Assembly: GCA_028692715.1 (NCBI GenBank) | Contig: JAQUWU010000012.1 | Coordinates: forward strand, 1-64,000 | Direction of reading: 5' to 3' | Source: Paludibacter sp. | GTDB taxonomy: Bacteria > Bacteroidota > Bacteroidia > Bacteroidales > Paludibacteraceae | DNA: 64,000 nt | Shown: piece by piece, positions 1 to 7,918 of the stretch | Layout of the letters: every line of letters begins with the position of its first letter | Numbering within the stretch: position 1 is the stretch's first letter | Translations under genes and position numbers: made by a program | The notes under the pieces: model-generated | What the model was told of the DNA's origin: nothing | Seen by the model: the letters and a program-made list of their open reading frames with translations, nothing else | Database searches by the model: none

Positions 1-1837
1 GCACGTTATTTGTAGCATAGGCACGTACATAATATTTAGTATTGCGAATTAAGTTTGTCATAGCAACTGTAAATGCTCCTGTAGCCGTAGCCATTCCATT
101 ATCCACTTTGCTATCCATAATGGTTGGCATTCCAGTTGTATTCCAGCAAACCCCATAGGCAGTTGGATTAGGATCACCTAAATCTTCCATATTAATATTT
201 CCGGTAGCCAAAGTGATGCCAATATTACTAACAGCTTGAGTTGTTACAGTTGGAGGCAAACCTTCAATTATATTCGTAAAATCTTTCCATTGAGTAGCAC
301 TAGCATATAATGATTTTTTTCCAGCAGGAACATACAACAAACAGGTAGCAGTAGGTACGCTATTAAAAACACTAGATCCAAGGGTTATAATACTTGGATT
401 AGTACCATAAGTTTTTATAGATGTTAGTTTTAAGCAATAATAAAAAGCTGAAGATCCAATAGAAGTTACATTGATTGGTATATTAACAGCTGTCAAAGAA
501 AAACAGTTTGCAAAAGCATAATTCCCAATTGATTTCAATGATATCGGCATAATAACATATTTCAAACTACTGCTAGTAAAAGCATTAGATCCAATTGAAC
601 TTACATTATCCCCTAATTTAATATTGCTTATTCTACATTCACGAAAAGCGTCATCATAAATAGATATAACTGAAGCTGGTACTTCATAATCACTCGTTTT
701 TGAGCCCGGATATTCAAGAAGTATAGTTTGATCTTTATTAAATATCACACCGCTTAATGATGAATAATTCGGATTGTCTGCTTCCACAATGAATTCATTA
801 ATAGTACAACTGCTAAAAGGACTAACTCCGAATGTTATAACTGAAGAAGGTATTGTTACAGTGCCAGTGTATCTATTAAAGCTAAATGCATAATCGCCTA
901 TTGATGTAACTGAATTTGGAATCGTTAAACTACCACTTAGACTATTGCAAAAATTAAAAGCATTCGAGCCAATGGTTTTTACTGAACTTGGAATTATCAA
1001 GTTACCACTAAGACCAGTACAACTATTAAAGCTAGCGAATCCGATAGTTTCCACATTCGAAGGAATAATTAACGAACCAGCTAAATTGGAACAACCATTG
1101 AATGCATTATCTCCTATCGAAATAGTCGTTGTTGGCATAGCTACCGATGTCAGGCTGACTTTCCCTTTATAAGTTGAATTACTAAAGAAAGCTTTTATCG
1201 GTATTCCATTTGCCGGATAAGTAAAAGTACCTGTACCAGCTGTTCCTAAAGATCCGCTGTATTCCACAATAGTAGCTCCGCTCATATCTAATACCGCAAG
1301 TAAAGGCATATCATCGCGCATGGCTTTGAAATCACGAGCGTCAATGGTGCCAGTAATGGTAAGGTCGGTTAAGGTTGATAAATCTAAGTCTGCGTTGGTT
1401 ATAGCAGCTGTTAAACCACCGGCTGTAACCTCCATGATGCCATCACCGGCAGCTTGTGTTAGGATTATAGTTTGGGGACTTAAGCCCGATGCCGATATCG
1501 TTAGCGTAGCATTACGAGTGGATGTGGTTGGATTTTGTTTTATAGCCGTTAAGGTTAAGGTTGCATTCCCATTGTTTGTTAGCGTACTTGCCTCTAACCA
1601 CGATTTATCCGAACTGACTGTCCATACCGTATTCGAAGTCACGTCTATAGTAGTTTGACTATTGGCAGCAGCAGCCACATTGGCAGTTGTTGCCGAAAGG
1701 GTAACCCACACATCTCCTCCGGGAGTTATTATCTGGGACTGAACGCTAGTGTTCATCCATGCTATAAGGCATATTAACCCCAAACTAAATCTTCTAAATG
1801 TTCTCATTCTACTTACATTATTTATATTTCGTTTCAT
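1..1837 (-). CDS. BACON / BspA-like leucine-rich-repeat surface protein, 3' end outside window
   Basis: An open frame runs from ATG at 1837 off the left edge with no stop (about 612 codons visible). The N-terminus has a signal peptide (hydrophobic stretch after MRTFRRF). Next comes a BACON-like beta-sandwich (about residues 40-125, motifs TVWTVSSDKSWL and ATLTISASG). Then follow BspA-type LRR_5 repeats with the pattern IPSSVxxIGxxAFxxC, and from about residue 530 an FN3-like module (PPTVTTQAVSNIG) related to the repeats of the next gene. BspA-like LRRs in this phylum are usually cell-surface adhesive modules; the role here is inferred. The gene starts 14 nt after the stop of the 1687-residue gene, so the two are probably co-transcribed. 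An internal ATG at 1807 is an alternative start; 1837 is preferred because a purine-rich AAAGAAAAGAAAG precedes it. Confidence 0.8.
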   Translation of the reverse strand, partial: MKRNINNVSRMRTFRRFSLGLICLIAWMNTSVQSQIITPGGDVWVTLSATTANVAAAANSQTTIDVTSNTVWTVSSDKSWLEASTLTNNGNATLTLTAIKQNPTTSTRNATLTISASGLSPQTIILTQAAGDGIMEVTAGGLTAAITNADLDLSTLTDLTITGTIDARDFKAMRDDMPLLAVLDMSGATIVEYSGSLGTAGTGTFTYPANGIPIKAFFSNSTYKGKVSLTSVAMPTTTISIGDNAFNGCSNLAGSLIIPSNVETIGFASFNSCTGLSGNLIIPSSVKTIGSNAFNFCNSLSGSLTIPNSVTSIGDYAFSFNRYTGTVTIPSSVITFGVSPFSSCTINEFIVEADNPNYSSLSGVIFNKDQTILLEYPGSKTSDYEVPASVISIYDDAFRECRISNIKLGDNVSSIGSNAFTSSSLKYVIMPISLKSIGNYAFANCFSLTAVNIPINVTSIGSSAFYYCLKLTSIKTYGTNPSIITLGSSVFNSVPTATCLLYVPAGKKSLYASATQWKDFTNIIEGLPPTVTTQAVSNIGITLATGNINMEDLGDPNPTAYGVCWNTTGMPTIMDSKVDNGMATATGAFTVAMTNLIRNTKYYVRAYATNNV

Positions 1838-1851
1838 CTTTCTTTTCTTTA

Positions 1852-4800
1852 TTAGCGGATGATTAATTTTTCGTTTTTCAGCAAACTTGCAGTTTCTGCT
1901 TTGCCCACATAAGCACCCGGCATCAAACCCTGAGTGGATACAGTGCTCAGTTTATTGCCCTCAAATTGTACTCGTTTTATGGCTACTCCTTTTATATCGT
2001 AGAGGGTAAATTCGCCTCTTTGATTGCTGAAGTTCTGGATATAAAGTACTCCATCCGAGTTATAGATTTTCAATTGTTCCTTGTCTGCAATGCCCTGGTT
2101 TTCGGTTATTGTAGTCACAATTTTAAAGCGCTTGGTTGCCTCAGGACTTGTTTCGGCAGTAAAACTGTATTCCGAACCATCGGCAGTTATATCGGTAGTT
2201 GTACCGGTTAACAGATCCACTAAATACAGTTTTCCATAAGCTAAAGCTGTGTTTTGATGCGTAAACTTCAAGCTATATTCTTTGTCCTGACCGGCCTGGA
2301 ATCCAAGATAGATTTCATTCAGATCATTTACCGCATCAATTTGATAGTTACCATCTGCTTCCATGGCAAAAAGTTGCGGATTAAGCACCGATCCCATCAT
2401 TTTATATCCGTCCCATCCGTTGTCGAAATTGCGGGTACAGCTTGGTTCGGTAAATATCCACATCCGATCGGCCGATAGTTTTCCGCTTACATCGATGCGG
2501 GTAAACACTTTTTCTGCTGATGCCGCTTTGCGTGGAGCACGTTGCATATCAGTGTTAGGAAGTGGTCCCCAAGTTACGTATGATGGAATATCGATTGATC
2601 CGGTAGCTTCGTTTATTGATCTCACCAAAAATCCCTGCATAGATGGTATTTGATTAGGGATTAAGTCAGTTCCTGCTGTTTCCTTAGAAGATACTGTATA
2701 TTGTCCGGGGGCATTCCCATCGTAACCGGTGTTCGACAAACTATTGGTATAGGTTCCGGTATTGTACAAGTAAACCGAGTTGTCGGTATTTCCTCCGAAT
2801 GTAATGCTTTTGATATCAATAGCACTGGTGTATGGATTTCCTAATACATATTGTCCCGGATATTTTGCACTCATCGTATAGGGTAAACTTACTGAGAAAT
2901 CGGCATTGGTCAGTTCTCCTTTAAAGGTGTATTTTGTTGGAGCATCCTGAGTCAGTTCATAACCTGTACCCGAAGTTAGAATAGAGTCGGGACCTTGTGT
3001 TTTCCATAGTCCGGCATCATCGGGCGAAGACTCGTACTGTTTCCGTACAATGCAATTACTGAAAACATCACTATAAGCCATCGTTTTTACCGGAATACCG
3101 AAATATTGCCAGTTGTATTTGCTGCCGGCAGGTTGGGATAAATCCCAACTGGCTTTGGAGTACATCTCTACTGTTGCCAAAGGATCTTGGTTACTTTTTT
3201 TAGCGTTTCCCACACTGGCTTTGATATGTGGTTGAGTAATTTCTGCATTGTTAAAGTAAAAAAAGCTTGCATTTGGAAGTGCAGGATCGGCTTTGATTAT
3301 AAACCCTTCGGCTCCTGAATGATTTGTGATAGTACCTGTAACGGCAAATATTTGTGCAGCATTCAGTGTTAATTTAGCACCACTATTGATAATTAAATCT
3401 TCACACAATAATAAACCCATATCCATTTCTCCCGTATTTGTAATCGTACAAATACCATCTATTACAGGTGAACCTTCTCCAGCGGGCACTTCCTGAACAT
3501 TCCATCTTTCAGCATCTTCCCAGTTCCCCGTTCCGCTAAATACAGGAACATTGGAGAAACTTGATTCATCTGATAGGATAGTGATTCCGGCCGGAGTCGT
3601 TACATATCCTTTGTAATAAATGGTAGAACTGTTGTCTAAATTGGTCACATCTACCGTAAATGTACCTCCGGTAGTGCCAACAGCTACTTCATTATTGTCT
3701 GTTGTAGTAACACCCAATGAAGTGCTCCAATAGATACCTCTTTCGGTAACCGGTGCATCCGCAGGTACAATGCTTGCACCAAGCGTAGCAGTAGTTAATT
3801 TAATATTGGTGGCAGTTGGTGAGGTAATGCTGTAAGTGATATCGGGCAAAGTTGTAAAACTAACTTCTGATCCATAACTTGTGCCTGCCGTGTTGGTTGC
3901 ATAAGCCTTGATATAATAAGTTGTATTAGCCGTCAGACCAGTTATTGGACTTGTAAATGCTCCCGTTGCAGCAATTGCTCCCATTGCTGTTTTGGTAGTT
4001 AATGCTACAGTAGGATTAGTCAATGTGCTCCATACTACTCCATATTGTGTTGGATTGGGTACACCAAGATCAGTGATATTTCCATTTCCCGTGGCAGAAG
4101 TTTTTGCAATAGACGAAACTGCTTGTGTGGTAACGGTTGGAGCTAGAGGCAAAGTTGTAAAACTAACTTCTGATCCATAACTTGTGCCTGCCGTATTGGT
4201 TGCATAAGCCTTGATATAATAAGTTGTATTAGCCGCCAGGCCAGTTATTGAACTGTTAAATGCCCCGGTTGCAGCAATTGTACCCAATGTTGTTTTGGTG
4301 GTTAATGCCACAGTAGGATTAGTCAATGTGCTCCAGACTACTCCATATTGTGTTGGATTGGGTACGCCAAGATCAGTGATATTTCCATTTCCCGTGGCAG
4401 AAGTTTTTGCAATAGACGAAACTGCTTGTGTGGTAACTGTTGGTGCTATTGGCAAAGTTGTAAAACTAACTTCTGATCCATAACTTGTGCCTGCCGTGTT
4501 GGTTGCATAAGCCTTGATATAATAAGTTGTATTAGCCGCCAGGCCAGTTATTGAACTGTTAAATGCCCCGGTTGCAGCAATTGTACCCAATGTTGTTTTG
4601 GTGGTTAATGCCACAGTAGGATTAGTCAATGTGCTCCAGACTACTCCATATTGTGTTGGATTGGGTACGCCAAGATCAGTGATATTTCCATTTCCCGTGG
4701 CAGAACTTGTAGCAATGGTCGAAACTGCTTGTGTAGTAACGGTTGGAGCTAGAGGCAAAGTTGTAAAACTAACTTCTGATCCATAACTTGTGCCTGCCGT

Positions 4801-6915
4801 GTTGGTTGCATAAGCCTTGATATAATAAGTTGTATTAGCCGTCAGACCAGTTATTGGACTTGTAAATGCTCCCGTTGCAGCAATTGCTCCCATTGCTGTT
4901 TTGGTAGTTAATGCTACAGTAGGATTAGTTGATGTGCTCCATACTACTCCATATTGTGTTGGATTGGGCACACCAAGATTGGTGATATTTCCATTTCCCG
5001 TGGCAGAAGTTTTTGCAATAGACGAAACTGCTTGTGTGGTAACTGTTGGTGCTATTGGCAAAGTTGTAAAACTAACTTCTGATCCATAACTTGTGCCTGC
5101 TGTATTGGTTGCATAAGCCTTGATATAATAAGTTGTATTAGCCGCCAGTCCAGTTATTGAACTGTTAAATGCCCCGGTTGCAGCAATTGTACCCAATGTT
5201 GTTTTGGTGGTTAATGCCACAGTCGGATTAGTCAATGTGCTCCAGACTACTCCATATTGTGTTGGATTGGGGGCACCAAGATCAGTGATATTTCCATTTC
5301 CCGTGGCAGAAGTTTTTGCAATAGACGAAACTGCTTGTGTGGTAACCGTTGGTGTCACAATATATGTAAATTGATCAACACTACTTGTGATACTCGTTCC
5401 ACCGGCAGTTGTTACAGTTACATCCACTGTACCAGAACCGGCAGGAGAAGTAGCTGTTATTTGCGTAGATGAATTAACCGTATAATTTGTAGCAGCAGTA
5501 CTTCCAAACAGAACTGCTGTTGCACCGGTAAAATTTGTTCCGGTAATAGTAACGGTGGTTCCTCCGGCAGTTGAGCCATTTGTAGGGTAAATACCTGTTA
5601 CTGATGAAGCAGCAACTACAGGTATAAACACCCAAGAAGCACCCAGTTCACTGTTATCACCAGACCCTCCCACCAGGGCGGTATTGCCATCGGCCGAAAG
5701 AGAAACTGAACTAGCTTGTTTTGGATATGTACCTATACCTCCGGTGCCCACTAATTTTCCCCCTTGCTGAGACCATACGCCTGTTGTTCGGATATAGACC
5801 CAAGCGGCACCCTGATTACTATTATCAGTATATCCCCCCACCATGGCGGTATTGCCATCGGCTGAAAGAGAAACGGATATGCCTTGTTGGGCACCACCCA
5901 CAGCTCCGGTGCCCACTAATTTTCCCCCTTGCTGAGACCATACGCCTGTTGTTCGGGTATATACCCAAGCGGCACCCTGATCAATATTATCACCATATCC
6001 CCCCACCATGGCGGTATTGCCATCGGCTGAAAGAGAAACTGACCGGCCTTGGTATTGTGATGTACCTATACCTCCAGTGCCTACTAATTTACTCCCTTGC
6101 TGAGACCATACGCCTGTTGTTCGGGTATATACCCAAGCGGCACCCTGATCATTATTATCCCATTGTCCACCCACCAAGGCGGTATTGCCATCGGCAGAAA
6201 GAGAAACTGAACTGCCTTGATTGGCACCACCCACAGCTCCGGTGCCCACTAACTTACTCCCTTGCTGGGTCCACGTACTTCCCGAACGGATATATACCCA
6301 GACGGCACCCTTATTATAGTTATCAGAATATCCTCCCACTATGGCAGTATTGCCATCCGCGGAAAGTGAAACTGAACAACCTTGATTTGAAGCACTTGTA
6401 GCTCCCGTACCTACTAATTTATCCCCCTGTTGCGTCCATACGCCTGCCACACGGGTATAGACCCAAGCTGCACCCTTACCATAGTTATCGTAGCTTCCTC
6501 CCACTATGGCGGTATTACCATCGGCGGAAACAGAAATGGAAGAGCCTTGATATGCATCTCCTGTATTATCAGTGCCCACTAATTTAGAGCCTTGCTGCAT
6601 GCCCGGAAAGGAAGTGGCAGTAACCGTAAAATCACCGGTACTGGTGGCTGTGCCTTCGGCTGTAGTAATAACTGCTGTTCCTGTAATTGCTCCGGGCATC
6701 ACCATACCTACCAATGTTGTACCATCATTGGATACGGCAATGGCCGTTACTCCACCTATAGTAAATGCAGTTGGCGTATTTAGATTGGTACCGCTAATGC
6801 TAACCAATGTTCCCACTGGCCCAGTTGTAGGAGTAAAAGAAGTAATAGTTGGAACTGCTGCCTGTCCAATAAAATACAGACTTAAGCAAAGGCTGAGTAG
6901 AATTAGTTTTTTCAT
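1852..6915 (-). CDS. Giant T9SS-exported repeat protein (IPT/TIG, FG-GAP-like, five FN3-like repeats)
   Basis: 1687 residues. A signal peptide (about 1-19) is followed by an IPT/TIG domain (about 21-95). Next are six 55-residue FG-GAP-like propeller repeats (pattern SVSLSADGNTALVGG ... GAAWVYTR) to about residue 430, then a second IPT/TIG domain. Five almost identical 101-residue FN3-like repeats follow (about 521-1026), then a diverged sixth module. The C-terminus is a T9SS type A sorting domain (last about 70 residues, ending LKNEKLIIR). Known families indicate secretion across the outer membrane by T9SS and attachment to or release from the surface; ligand unknown. The repeats suggest an extended stalk with a propeller head. 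It probably heads an operon with the downstream LRR protein. Confidence 0.85.
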   Translation of the reverse strand: MKKLILLSLCLSLYFIGQAAVPTITSFTPTTGPVGTLVSISGTNLNTPTAFTIGGVTAIAVSNDGTTLVGMVMPGAITGTAVITTAEGTATSTGDFTVTATSFPGMQQGSKLVGTDNTGDAYQGSSISVSADGNTAIVGGSYDNYGKGAAWVYTRVAGVWTQQGDKLVGTGATSASNQGCSVSLSADGNTAIVGGYSDNYNKGAVWVYIRSGSTWTQQGSKLVGTGAVGGANQGSSVSLSADGNTALVGGQWDNNDQGAAWVYTRTTGVWSQQGSKLVGTGGIGTSQYQGRSVSLSADGNTAMVGGYGDNIDQGAAWVYTRTTGVWSQQGGKLVGTGAVGGAQQGISVSLSADGNTAMVGGYTDNSNQGAAWVYIRTTGVWSQQGGKLVGTGGIGTYPKQASSVSLSADGNTALVGGSGDNSELGASWVFIPVVAASSVTGIYPTNGSTAGGTTVTITGTNFTGATAVLFGSTAATNYTVNSSTQITATSPAGSGTVDVTVTTAGGTSITSSVDQFTYIVTPTVTTQAVSSIAKTSATGNGNITDLGAPNPTQYGVVWSTLTNPTVALTTKTTLGTIAATGAFNSSITGLAANTTYYIKAYATNTAGTSYGSEVSFTTLPIAPTVTTQAVSSIAKTSATGNGNITNLGVPNPTQYGVVWSTSTNPTVALTTKTAMGAIAATGAFTSPITGLTANTTYYIKAYATNTAGTSYGSEVSFTTLPLAPTVTTQAVSTIATSSATGNGNITDLGVPNPTQYGVVWSTLTNPTVALTTKTTLGTIAATGAFNSSITGLAANTTYYIKAYATNTAGTSYGSEVSFTTLPIAPTVTTQAVSSIAKTSATGNGNITDLGVPNPTQYGVVWSTLTNPTVALTTKTTLGTIAATGAFNSSITGLAANTTYYIKAYATNTAGTSYGSEVSFTTLPLAPTVTTQAVSSIAKTSATGNGNITDLGVPNPTQYGVVWSTLTNPTVALTTKTAMGAIAATGAFTSPITGLTANTTYYIKAYATNTAGTSYGSEVSFTTLPDITYSITSPTATNIKLTTATLGASIVPADAPVTERGIYWSTSLGVTTTDNNEVAVGTTGGTFTVDVTNLDNSSTIYYKGYVTTPAGITILSDESSFSNVPVFSGTGNWEDAERWNVQEVPAGEGSPVIDGICTITNTGEMDMGLLLCEDLIINSGAKLTLNAAQIFAVTGTITNHSGAEGFIIKADPALPNASFFYFNNAEITQPHIKASVGNAKKSNQDPLATVEMYSKASWDLSQPAGSKYNWQYFGIPVKTMAYSDVFSNCIVRKQYESSPDDAGLWKTQGPDSILTSGTGYELTQDAPTKYTFKGELTNADFSVSLPYTMSAKYPGQYVLGNPYTSAIDIKSITFGGNTDNSVYLYNTGTYTNSLSNTGYDGNAPGQYTVSSKETAGTDLIPNQIPSMQGFLVRSINEATGSIDIPSYVTWGPLPNTDMQRAPRKAASAEKVFTRIDVSGKLSADRMWIFTEPSCTRNFDNGWDGYKMMGSVLNPQLFAMEADGNYQIDAVNDLNEIYLGFQAGQDKEYSLKFTHQNTALAYGKLYLVDLLTGTTTDITADGSEYSFTAETSPEATKRFKIVTTITENQGIADKEQLKIYNSDGVLYIQNFSNQRGEFTLYDIKGVAIKRVQFEGNKLSTVSTQGLMPGAYVGKAETASLLKNEKLIIR
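3842..5356 (-). repeat. Five tandem 303-bp coding repeats
   Basis: Equivalent bases recur exactly 303 bp apart (for example 3992, 4295, 4598, 4901), giving five in-frame copies of a 101-residue FN3-like module inside the 1687-residue protein. Long runs are identical at the nucleotide level between adjacent copies, so recent duplication or gene conversion is likely. Copy number may vary between strains, and assembly collapse is possible. Confidence 0.9.
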
Positions 6916-7174
6916 AATGAGTGAGTATAAATGAGTGTATTGTTTATTCTTATATGGGTATTATTGATTTTTTATATGTACAGATGGTATTATTTCTTCT
7001 CCCCCCTTTGTAACAAAGAGTTATTTGTTTCTAACTAAGTGCTATTTCTTCACTAATTTCCGTTCTACCGCTCCTGTGGAAGTAATGCTTTTATATATTT
7101 CATTCTATTTATTGTTTATTCCAATTATCAACTTATCTATTTCAATTTCATCTTCGACTTGATTGCAGCTTTCT
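6916..7174. other. Intergenic stretch, no gene seen
   Basis: Very AT-rich spacer between the T9SS giant gene and the thiol-redox/SPOR gene. I see no open frame, hairpin or TAnnTTTG box that stands out; a promoter for the minus-strand giant gene should lie here. Confidence 0.4.
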
Positions 7175-7858
7175 TCATTTTGCAATCGCAAGTAAATAGC
7201 AATTTTGATTGTATTTTCGTGTATTTATAAGTTCTTGTTCTGCCAATTCCTGCTTTAGGAAAAGTTTGTTATAAACACGATACATGCCATTGCTGAAGAC
7301 AATTCCGGCATAGGAGTATCCATTATCTATCAGTTTTTGCATGGCAGTTTTTGCGTCGGTTTCAGTACTGAATTCGGCTACTATCAATACGCTCGGGTTG
7401 GTGGCTTGTATGCTACAGTCCGATTCAGAATTTATTGTTTGAGGAGTTGTGGTAGGTTGTGGTGCTAATTGCAGACTTGTAAAATGAAGCTCTCCGCTTT
7501 TGTATTTGCGGATAAGTGTGTCCATTACATTGGCAATATCAAGCGTTATCAATCCGGAAGGTGTTTGATATGCGGGATGGTATAAGCGGTTGTTCAGAAA
7601 AATAACCGGTAAGTTAATATCTTTTGTAAACTGAAGGGTTTTCAGTTTATGTAACATTTCTAAGGCATTGTGTTGGTCGGCTAAATCTTTTTCAATGAAA
7701 TTGATATTGTTATTGATCAAAGTCCGTTTTACAGCTTTACAGTTGGAACAACTTGCTTGTGTATATATTACTAACGAATCCTGAGCCGATACAGATTGTA
7801 TCAAAACCAGGATGCATATTGTAGCAAGAAATATTTTATAGATTTTTTTTACTATCAT
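7175..7858 (-). CDS. Secreted glutaredoxin/thioredoxin-like protein with SPOR-like C-terminus
   Basis: 227 residues from ATG 7858. A signal peptide (MIVKKIYKIFLATICILVL) precedes a glutaredoxin-like fold with a CSNC (CxxC) active-site motif (YTQASCSNCKAVKRTL) and a cis-proline-like strand (INLPVIFLNNRLY). A Thr/Pro-rich linker leads to an about 70-residue tail (VAEFSTETDAKTAMQKL ... YRVYNK) resembling a SPOR peptidoglycan-binding domain. The frame can be extended 8 codons upstream, but that part lies in a hairpin (7874-7908) that looks like the terminator of the preceding gene, and it would spoil the signal peptide. It follows the GCTD-repeat protein, whose many Cys pairs could be substrates of a periplasmic thiol oxidoreductase; this link is inference. 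Confidence 0.7.
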   Translation of the reverse strand: MIVKKIYKIFLATICILVLIQSVSAQDSLVIYTQASCSNCKAVKRTLINNNINFIEKDLADQHNALEMLHKLKTLQFTKDINLPVIFLNNRLYHPAYQTPSGLITLDIANVMDTLIRKYKSGELHFTSLQLAPQPTTTPQTINSESDCSIQATNPSVLIVAEFSTETDAKTAMQKLIDNGYSYAGIVFSNGMYRVYNKLFLKQELAEQELINTRKYNQNCYLLAIAK

Positions 7859-7873
7859 GAAAACAAAATATGC

Positions 7874-7908
7874 CATACCCAACCAGTATTAATTGGCGGG
7901 TATGGCGA
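7874..7908 (-). terminator. Hairpin terminator after GCTD-repeat gene
   Basis: GCCATACCC (7874-7882) pairs with GGGTATGGC (7900-7908); on the minus strand it is followed by ATATTTTGTTTTC. It lies between the stop of the GCTD-repeat gene and the ATG at 7858, so transcripts of the two genes may be partly separated. Confidence 0.55.
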
Positions 7909-7918
7909 TTTTTAAAGA

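Noticed and set aside
5721-6401. 226-codon plus-strand frame inside the giant T9SS gene
   Set aside because: It is the reverse frame of the FG-GAP-like repeats; no signal or family fits, and its repeats mirror the true protein.
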